Origin: Heligmosomoides polygyrus polygyrus
Lineage: Eukaryota; Nematoda; Chromadorea; Rhabditida; Heligmosomidae
Assembly (NCBI GenBank): GCA_947396885.1
Contig: OX377205.1
Location: 24,105,407-24,169,406 of the forward strand
Direction: 5' to 3'
Length of the DNA stretch: 64,000 nt
The translations under genes and the position numbers were made by a program. The notes beneath the pieces were generated by a model. That model worked only from the letters and a program-made list of their open reading frames with translations, had not been told where the DNA came from and made no database searches. Within the stretch, counting starts at the first letter, position 1. Each line of letters opens with the position of its first letter. Shown in pieces: positions 56,204 to 64,000 of this stretch.

Positions 56204-56853
56204 AGTTTTGGTTCTTTCAGTTACATAACAGCCATACCTACCATTTTTGATGACAGTGGTTTCCCATATTCATCATCTATCGGCAAAGCCAATCTACTCG
56301 CTTCCCTGTTTCTTACGCACTTTGGAAAACGTACGAATCCGAACTCTCTAACATCTCACACTCAGGATGGAGATGAAGAGAAATCGGATTCCTTACCGGT
56401 TCGTTGTATTCCCCAAATGGACGTTTCTCCGTGGTTCCACAGGGAACAAATCTATGATATTCTCTCAAAATGGTCAAAATCGTCCTCTATCTCTCCTGAC
56501 TTTGTCCCTTTAAGCTTTGTTAAACAGATTTTAAGCCACATACTTTACCCTCTAGAACATATTTTTAATTTTAGTATTATGACGTCTGAAGTGCCGAAGA
56601 GATGGAAGCACGCTTTCGTTACGCCCATTCTCTGTTTGCGGAAAACGAAAATCTCCTGTCCCTATCCATGCATGTCTTCAAGAAACTGGTGCTGACTAAA
56701 TTCTGCTGTTGACTAAATTCTGTTCATTGCTGCCTTCAGAATTACAGGTGCCTCTGTCTACGTCTGATTGTTGTCTTGTGTCTTTTTTTTTTTGGTAGAA
56801 CTTGCTGCTTTTTCTCATTTGTTTTGCGTTGAGTGTCATGCTTACGCTCTGAA

Positions 56854-56884
<31 letters not shown>

Positions 56885-56885
56885 C
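56204..56885 (+). pseudogene. CR1-like LINE, linker fragment joined to the ATAA tail
   Basis: The frame from 56204 to 56695 reads GKANLLASLFLTHFGKR, WSKSSSISPDFVPLSFVKQI, LYPLEHIFNFSIMTSEVPKR, WKHAFVTPIL, the segment between endonuclease and reverse transcriptase of CR1-type LINEs. It then ends and within 170 bases reaches (ATAA)n (56861-56884). The whole reverse transcriptase is deleted. Confidence 0.75.
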
Positions 56886-57177
56886 TTCTTTCGTAATGGG
56901 AAAACATCATGGCCACCGTATTTTCAAATTCGCTTTAGTGCATTGTTGTGAGCTCATCGTTAGACCTGGCTTAAATTTTTGTAAGTGATCTTGAATGTAA
57001 ATGTAAACTAAAGTTCCCTGAAACAAGCATTTTGCTGAGTAAGAGCTTGTGCATCCTCTAATTGCAGAGCTTCATGTCAAGTAAACACTGCTTCGCATAC
57101 GTCATGCGCGTCAACCGTTTCTTCCCAAGACAGAGAACTTCAAGGAAAACAAACTCAGGTGCTGCAACATGAAATTA

Positions 57178-57205
57178 TTAGGTTGACTCAAAAGTGTTCG
57201 AACAA
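57178..57205 (+). repeat. Solo mariner-like terminus
   Basis: TTAGGTTGACTCAAAAGTGT followed by TCGAACAACTGCGAAGG looks like a mariner terminal repeat. No matching right end or transposase was found nearby. Confidence 0.3.
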
Positions 57206-58477
57206 CTGCGAAGGTTTTTTTCACGAAGATTTTCCTCTCCAGTGTGGGCAATGGCTCGTACGCGAAAGCATAGAATAGCAGAAGCAACAGAACATAGCCT
57301 TTTTTCTCCAGTCAACTCTCTAGATATTGAAAAGAATACATGGCGGTGTGAATCTACATTTGGGATCGATCAAGCATTCTACCTACTTCTATGGGATGTC
57401 GTCGTATTGATAGGCGGCAGGAGACAGAGCTTTGCGGCTGTCGACATGTCGCGATGAACCTGGCGGGTTTTGACGCAGCGAACAGCAGTGGGTGACTGCA
57501 CTACGTAATACTGTGATGCTGCGAGCTGATTTCTTTCAGACGCTGTCTAGAGGGACCGCTTCATAGGGAGCAATGTTATGCACTGCTTCAGAATGCCGCC
57601 GAAAACGGCGACTGCACTTGCGGCTTGTCACGCCATGCGGTACCACGACGACTCGTTCGCGGCCCAGCTCCCACAGTAGGAGTGTGGGCAGTAGGAGTGT
57701 GGGTCCTACCACGATAGGAGCGAATTGAATCGCGGTACGGTGCCGCAAGACTGCATGGTTGCACTTTGAGCTTTTTTCTACCGTAATTTATAGGAATGCA
57801 GTCCCCTCCCGTTATAACGCCTCCCTATAAGACGCGACTCTCGACATAACCTAATTTTCTCTGGCTCCGGCCAACTCACATTTAGGCTCCACGCCTTTGT
57901 AGACATTCCTGGAAAATCCATCCTCCGGTTGCCATTCCGTCATCGCTTCCGAGAGTGCTTCCAAAAATCTTGTAAGGAAAGCACTTAATTTTCCTTAGCA
58001 ATTGACACTTCAAATTTTATAGACTGCAATTTAGGACGTAGATGTCGCTCGTTCAGGCAGAAAACAGTCGCGTCCATGACTTCCTGAAAAAAACTGAAAA
58101 ATGGAGACTTCTCATTGACTCCAAATCTGGATGCAGAAAATCTTTATTTTTACCGAGTTATGCAATCATTATTTGAAACTTTTTTATATTAATTTTTACA
58201 ACTTCGCGGGAGGAAGGAGAGACTCCACACCTTCGTAAGCAATCCTGGAGGAAACAACTTATTAAGAATTGAAAACATCACCTAAAATCCTGAAGAATAA
58301 GAGAGAATCTTCTGCCAAAATCGGAAGAGCACGACCCCCCTCCCTCCCTCCAGACGAGGCCACAGTACGACCCCCCCCCCCCTTCGATTCCCGAACCTCA
58401 GGCTTGACCCTGGTTCGCGGTGCAGTGCATCGCGGACGGCTGCTGTTCCGCGGACGGCGAGCGTTGCGGGGCGAGGC
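57206..58477. other. Intergenic, nothing recognised
   Basis: A possible pogo/Tigger-like end (CAGTCCCCTCCCGTTATAAC, 57799-57818) lacks a partner. Poly-C at 58372-58382. Frames have no domain. Confidence 0.35.
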
Positions 58478-58672
58478 GATTGGGCAGCTCAGGGATCCCG
58501 GCGCGATTCCCGCCCGTTCGCGGATGATTCCGCGAGAGTATAACGTAGGCCAGGGGGCCATAGGAGGTATAACATAGTCTTTAGGGGGTTTAACATATGC
58601 CTATACTCCCGCGGGAGCATCCGCGGATGGGCGGAAATCGCGCCAAGATCCCTCACCCTTCACAGTGTCCGT
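58478..58672. repeat. GC-rich foldback MITE
   Basis: The left arm GGGATCCCGGCGCGATT, CCCGCCCGTTCGCGGATG pairs with the right arm CATCCGCGGATGGGCGG, AATCGCGCCAAGATCCC. Inner TATAACGTAGGC and GCCTATAC partly pair. Loop about 45 bases with GGGGG-containing short repeats. No coding. Confidence 0.65.
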
Positions 58673-59639
58673 CAGGAGTTGGCATTTCCGCAGACGTATG
58701 GGTCCCACAAGGTTCAGTCAACATAAATTAGGCGAGTGAAGCTGGAAAATTTCGGGAAATAACAAGCGGGAAAAATTTTAAAATGTTTAGGTGCACGGGT
58801 AATTTTTGCCGCACCTTGTAAGCCTCGAGTGACTGCTAGAGGTATAGGTTATGTGCAGTCGAGGTACAGGTTATGTGCAGTTGTGATGGTTACGACTAGA
58901 ACTCTCGCGTCTTACAGGACTTGTACCTGCACCCTCTGCTTTCCGGATAGGATTATAGCAACAGCGCTGTTTGATCACAAGCAACATATTGTAACACCAG
59001 GTTACTCAGTATTGTTGTTGATCACTTCCAAGCTTCCCCTGGTACTTGCTATTCCTCACTCATATCTGTTATTCTTATGCATATAACAAAGAGAATCTCT
59101 GAAGACAGAACCTCATTAATATTCTAAGAATGTTCTTCGTCTTCACACTCTCCTCATGGTCATAAATTTCAATACTATAGTCATCCTTCATTTTTAGATA
59201 AATATTTAGTCATTGTGTGCGATTCCAGATAAATCTGTCGTAGACAAGCGAAAGAAATGCAAAGAGGGCCGAATCCGGTTAGTGCGCGACTTCAGTTGTC
59301 TCTCGGATTTTCCTCAGTCTCTTCAAACGTGTTGTGGTGGGATTATTGTAAAAAGACGTCAGCAGTTGTTTGCGTATCATGTAGACGAACGCACAAATCG
59401 GGTGACGTGACGGTGCTGACTGGATTGGCAGTAATCGGACGTCTATCTGACTACTTCCTCTTCTCATCGTTTCCAAAACACCAAAGACTATGGAGCACCA
59501 GTAACTCCGGTGAGCTACAGTACCCTGAAAAGATTATTAAAATCCTTATCCCACAAAACAACTTCCACTTTGTCAGCTGCTACTTATGCTCCGTTGTCAC
59601 TGCATACGCGATCAATTGGGTAAAAATAATTTCTAAGTC
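58673..59639. other. Intergenic, nothing recognised
   Basis: A short direct repeat (GAGGTATAGGTTATGTGCAG, 58837 and 58860) is the only structure seen. Frames at 59213-59697 have no domain. Confidence 0.35.
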
Positions 59640-59990
59640 TATTGGCGGGTTGGCGCATAATTTTCGACGTCTACCAGAAGCTCCAGAAACTGGCTGACGC
59701 TTTAAGGGGAAAACGACTGAAACGTATCGAAGTCGCCCTCCTCCACGACAACGCGAGACCGCACACGACGCATTTAGCTCTCGATTTCTTAGAGAAGATT
59801 GGATGGTTGTACTGCATCATCTTCCAGACCCTTCATCCACTCGATAAGAAGTTCGATAATTACTGACAATCACCACCTAAAAAATGAGATTTTCCCTTTT
59901 TTGACTCTCAGCCTCATTCTTTCTAGAGGAAGGACGATATTGCTGACACTAACGGTGATTATATTGTTGATGGATGATTAGTTTTGTTAA
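59640..59990 (+). pseudogene. Mariner transposase C-terminal remnant
   Basis: KRIEVALLHDNARPHTTHLA and LDFLEKIGWL (catalytic Asp in HDNA) in one frame, then a shift; the end RKDDIADTNGDYIVDG and stop near 59975 resemble the usual mariner C-terminus. Much of the third-Asp region is garbled. No terminal repeats were identified. Confidence 0.7.
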
Positions 59991-60199
59991 AGAAAAATAA
60001 ATTTTGAAAATCATGTTTTTATAGTTAAAAACTGTGGACCATCCTAATAGGTCCTTGGCGCCAGTTATCGAGCACATTAGTTTGCTCTAGATTCCTTATT
60101 TAAGATTAGGGTGGAATTCAATTCGAGGACCTCTATGTAGAACAACATTCACACGTCTCTATTTGTCTAAAACGTCAGCTTCTTCTCGTTATCTCAATT

Positions 60200-60630
60200 T
60201 GGCCGTAATTCTCTCCTAGCTATGTGACTTCTAGAAATTCACAATGAGAAGTTCGATCAGTCGACTACAAATTGCGACGCCTTTGACGAGGGCATGGAGC
60301 AATCCCTTCTTTTTGCAGTAAAAAATGGTTGCATTCCTACTCTTCAAAAAAGCTATAAATTATTATTTTTCCTAAAAGAAGAAGAATTTGATAAAATTTC
60401 AAATAATGTGTTCTCTTATTAGGGTGAATTAAAACTCCAAAGAAAGTCATACTAAATTTTCCTTGAACAAAAAATTATTCTATCCTTTTTGCAGAGAATT
60501 TAGTTTAATGAGAAAGAAGCTCTTTTTGCTCTTTGGGCCCTTCTTTTTAGGAGAATTTCAGTTTGATTTCAAAAGGGTTAAGATTGTTTAGAAGAGAGGC
60601 CAGTGTGAAGTGAAAATACCATGTATACGT
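60200..60630 (-). repeat. AT-rich foldback repeat, minus arm
   Basis: The inner blocks AAATAATGTGTTCTCTTATT and TTGAACAAAAAATTATTCTA match 52400-52480, and the outer end GTGTGAAGTGAAAATACC fits the family terminus. Confidence 0.5.
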
Positions 60631-61594
60631 ATGTGTTGCAGAGTCCCCCACCTTTCCCCAATATCGTTGGACGCGTACAGAAGAAAATCAACCACGGAGC
60701 TGACATCATCTGCTGCATCAGCACGGCTCAGCGCGTTATCTACGCTAGCTTGAGGGTTTCCTCTCCGAGGTGAATGGATCGGTTTAAGCTCCTTTAAAAA
60801 CACAGACAACGACAACAATTTTCCTATCTTTGTTGTGCGTAGCGACATGAAAAGCTCAGCTAAGGATCCTAGATAAGTCAACTGTTGACGAGCGTTGGGA
60901 GTGTTAAAGGCGTCATCTAATCAACTGTCAACATGTTGTTTATACGGACCACAACCCGGAGTTCATTCCCCTACTCATTTCTTGCACGGTACCCAAACAT
61001 ATCGGTAGACGGTAATGGATGCCGGGCCCTATGTTGGCCTATACCCATATCGTCTATGTAAATGGGGCAGCTATGTAGAATGCACGGTACATCCCAGCAA
61101 ACAGGATCAGCGAAGGCTTACCACACCGTCCTTACCAGTACCAAGGCCGATATTCTTTCAGAAGCGTCCACTCGATCACCAGCCATGCCATCTAGCTGTT
61201 TCTTTGAATTGTCGAGTATTCAGGGCAACTTCTTCACCGCTAATGAGCGAAAGCAAATTAAGAACTCTGGAATGAAAAAGTGGGGTAGCACAGTTAAATA
61301 CGAAACCCAGTACACAGAAATGAACGACCATACACGGGCAATAAAGGACAGATTCACCCCCCCCCAAAGCTTCTGTCCTATCTGTTGTCAGTGAAGCTTT
61401 CCTGGAACTGAGCTATGCAGGAGAATCCAATTCTCATCGTTCATAGAGCGAAGTCTAATTCGATTCAACGACCTTCGTGGATTTCATTTAAGAACACACC
61501 AGCTGCAGATGCTCAGAGGAACTTCGCACCGCAACCGCCCTGAAATACTTAGCCTCTATTCGTCTTCACAACGCAGACTGTTGCGTGTTATACA
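60631..61594. other. Intergenic, nothing recognised
   Basis: Minus frame 60588-60881 and plus frames 61015-61394 lack domains. No repeat end identified. Confidence 0.3.
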
Positions 61595-61599
61595 CGGAG

Positions 61600-62640
61600 T
61601 GCTCCAAAAGTTCTGTTGCAGCTATTAACTGGTATAACTGCCGTTATAACGGTCCTTCGCAATAACGACGAAGCGATAGGGAGTCCAAACTTTTGCTAAC
61701 AGAACAGTTTCAGTCGATGCCCAAAATCATCCCTTTTTACCCCAACACCGAATAAGGACTCGCAACTTGTCGACTATAACCACACACATATCGTACTTAG
61801 AGACATCGCCGAAAGCACATGTCAAAATAGTTTTGGGCGAAGACGCTGAATCGGTCTTCATCTCGACAATTTTCGCTCCAGAATCGACCATGCGGAATAT
61901 TTCATAGTACTCAATTTGGCAAAACTGGAGATTCGAACATCTTGCCCCGAAATCTGGAAAACAGCCCCTCGCATGCCGTGATTGTCGATTTCGCCGAATG
62001 TTGCTTAGCCCTGGTGGAGAGCGAAACCGTGATTCCTGCAAAGTTTTCTGTTGTCTACCATTCAAGACATCCTCTAGGATTAGCCGCTGAGAATTAGCCG
62101 CATGAATTCTGGCACTCCTGTCGGTCAAATCCACGAGCCGGTGCCGTTCAAACGCATTCCGCCGTTGAACATTACCGAATCTGGAAAGTCGGCTCTGGCC
62201 ACAGTATTAGCTGCAACCGTCTTTTTCTGTCGTTTTTTATTTGTTCAAATATCTGACAAAGGTTTTAGCTGCAGAAGGAATCATCGACGGTAAATATTTT
62301 TTCGGTAACGAAAAGCATCTTGCGAAGGGGGTCACTGGCACCCCAAAGCATTTTCATTGACTTTTGAAGTCCGCACTCCCTCATCTTTTTCGTGATCAGG
62401 TGGACTCGACTGGTTATATAACTACGCATATTCAGCTTGTTGCTCACGAATGTTGAAACATCATTCTTGCCGACATTGAATTTTTGTTCTAGTTCTATTA
62501 CGGAGTGTACACGACTTTAGTTAATCATCTTCCGAATTTCGTGGACATTTTCATGGGTGACTGCAGTTGAAAAACGATCACTCCGAAGACGATCAGCAGC
62601 TCCTTGTACCTATTGGAATCGTTTCGCAGGTGTGTACATA
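61600..62640 (-). pseudogene. Tc1/mariner-like transposase remnant
   Basis: On the minus strand about 62580-62265: FSTAVTHENVHEIRKMI, SRVHSVIELEQKFNVGKNDV (helix-turn-helix), SNKLNMRSYITSRVHLITKK, LRKMLFVTEKIFTVDDSF, where the usual FTDEK has become VTEK, so the first catalytic Asp is lost. Stops interrupt it. The left end ACGGAGTGCTCCAAAAGTTC (61594-61613) may be a terminal repeat, but the right partner was not found. Confidence 0.6.
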
Positions 62641-62816
62641 GACGGTCATTCGTGGACATCTCAGTATTCTCACGGTGTCCGAGTCCTATCTTATGCGTTA
62701 CAAAGCTAGGAGAGCAGCTCGCCTTGTATCCTGTTTCATTGGAGATTAAAAGGAAGGAGACGCGTAGAAAGCGGGATAATCGTGATCAGTGTTTTACAAA
62801 AAAGCGGAGGTACACA

Positions 62817-62845
62817 TTAAAAAATAAAGGATAAAGGAAGGCGTT
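62817..62845 (-). repeat. SINE tail fragment
   Basis: AATAAAGGATAAAGGAAGG followed by GCGTTACTCA is the reversed 3' tail and first bases of the SINE; the body is missing or unrecognisable. Confidence 0.4.
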
Positions 62846-62984
62846 ACTCATTTTATATTTTTTTACATTTTACTTTTGCGGAATTGCATGGAAGCTGTTT
62901 GAGTGGTCATTGGACTGAAATTTTCCGATATCGAAGGAAAAGTCAAAACGACAATGACAAACGACGACTCTTTTTACATTGTTG

Positions 62985-63083
62985 TTTCCTCATTGGGTTG
63001 CCAGGGTTGTGCAGGATTGCTTTGTTTGTCACTTTCATGTTTTGTGAGAGCACTAAGGTGCAGTTATAAATAAATAAATAAAA
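62985..63083 (+). repeat. LINE 3' end with ATAA tail
   Basis: (ATAA)n at 63068-63083, after a T-rich segment that resembles the 3' untranslated end preceding the ATAA tail at 56861. It immediately precedes the next LINE fragment. Confidence 0.45.
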
Positions 63084-63129
63084 GTTCTATATCTTGGTCA
63101 ATCGATTATTGACTCAAAATATCATTGCA

Positions 63130-63640
63130 AAAAAGGTAGCAAAAAGAGCTCTAGTCATGATGGACGACATTTTTTAAGGTCTCTCGACTAGGACTCCCCT
63201 CCTTCCCTTGCAGGCGTACAAAACTTATGCTAGCCCGTTGTTAGAATATGGAACTGTGGTTTTCACTCCCTCGAAGGTACATAGCTAATGTGAAAACCTT
63301 GGAAAGGGTGCGAAACAATTTTGAAAAAATTACGATAAGGACTGTTGACTACCTTTACGATCAAATCCCTTGTAGTAGTACACGCAACTTGAATTTAGGA
63401 ATGGAATCGCTGGCTCTCAAATGGAAAAAGTTCGACCTTATCATGTTTTACAAGATGTTTTTCGGGCACTCTGGGATGAAACCGCAAGCGCTTTTTCAAC
63501 TCAGAGCTTCGAACACTAGCGGAGGATCCGGGAAGCTATATATCAAAACTGCGAAGCGTAGTGTGAGGCGAAACTTCTTTGTTATCAGAGCTGCTGTTGA
63601 GTTTGAAAGACTGATGAAAAATTATTAGATCCCGCTCAGC
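63130..63640 (+). pseudogene. CR1-like LINE C-terminal fragment
   Basis: LQAYKTYASPLLEYGTVVFT, then after a frameshift TLERVRNNFEKITIRTVDYL, LGMESLALKWKKFDLIMFYK, RSVRRNFFVIRAAVEFERLM and a stop near 63628. Same family as 44207-44963 but more diverged, with at least one stop and one frameshift. Confidence 0.7.
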
Positions 63641-63849
63641 TGCAAAACCCCTACATTTGAAGGCATTTTAAATAAGTGTCTGACATCCTGATTCGCTTTC
63701 TCTTTTTCGTGTTGTGTTATGTTCTTTTCTTTATGCGTTGGTTATCTCTAGCAGCGTTTCTGTCATATTTGTTTACCACATAGACATCGACCTGTGTAGT
63801 GAACAATTACAACAATGAATACGTATTTGCCGTATAAAATACATTGCAG

Positions 63850-64000
63850 AGGCCACCAAATGAACAACTCAGCACTTTTTCCATTTCAAGGCAAGTCTGT
63901 CACCAATTCACCAACCCCAGAAGGGCAGAAGGTATATACTGGGCGGAAGATCTGAACCAGCAACCTGGTATCGTGTGCACTCCGATTACGCTCCTTCGAA
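63850..64000 (-). repeat. SINE copy running off the window end
   Basis: CAAGTCTGTCACCAATTCAC, CCAACCCCAGAAGGGCAG and GGGCGGAAGATCTGAACCAG match the reverse of the middle and B-box parts; the A-box end CTCCTTCGAA is at the border. Confidence 0.65.

Noticed and set aside
1..64000. CRISPR array, prophage or bacterial operon
   Set aside because: No direct-repeat/spacer pattern and no bacterial gene organisation; introns and eukaryotic transposons throughout.

Overview
This is nuclear DNA of a eukaryote, most likely a strongylid (clade V, hookworm-like) nematode. The case rests on small intron-rich genes with U-rich CAG acceptors (typically TTTCAG), Caenorhabditis-type gene families (a short secreted phospholipase A2-like protein and a type II membrane olfactomedin protein), and a dense load of RTE and CR1-like LINEs, mariner/Tc1 elements, a piggyBac-like TTAA element, a Harbinger-like MITE and a tRNA-derived SINE. 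There is no bacterial gene organisation, operon or CRISPR. The species is an inference.

Four genes can be assembled exon by exon from splice signals and matching phases. (1) 3760-8754, minus: a multi-exon gene of unknown function with a coiled-coil start, a polyproline segment and a helical C-terminus; a piggyBac-like element sits in one intron. (2) 12791-16377, plus: three phase-0 exons giving about 484 residues with a histone-fold-like N-terminus (nearest to TAF12) and a long proline/glutamine-rich tail. (3) 18863-20543, minus: a two-exon, 121-residue secreted phospholipase A2-like protein with the CCxxHDxC active-site motif. (4) 23372-28405, minus: a seven-exon, 323-residue type II membrane olfactomedin-domain protein with all exon phases consistent. 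Weaker models lie at 48384-49185 (plus), 36223-36715 (plus) and a single exon at 22513-22662 (minus).

Most of the rest is repeats. Main items, left to right: an AT-rich foldback repeat (346-1168 and further copies); a decayed complete mariner (2123-3631); a piggyBac-like TTAA element (6018-6944); a tRNA-related repeat broken by a TAA-flanked MITE (12070-12440); a family of foldback MITEs ending in a shared CCGGATTCATCAACG-type terminus (five places); a 1.8-kb long inverted repeat (29896-31713); a deleted mariner with intact TA duplications (37966-38856); RTE fragments (42060-43375); nested Tc1-like elements with long terminal repeats (43970-46007); a near full-length RTE retrotransposon with a perfect 13-bp target duplication (52552-55573), itself inserted in an AT-rich foldback repeat; CR1-like 3' fragments with ATAA tails; and at least eleven copies of one SINE ending in a TTTATCC-type repeat.

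The genes do not form a pathway. They are independent loci in a transposon-rich setting, with most repeats in introns and intergenic space. The observations most worth following are two long perfect hairpins formed at the same internal position of two SINE copies, the 1.8-kb foldback whose two arms keep parallel open frames, and the shared-terminus MITE family with unrelated interiors.
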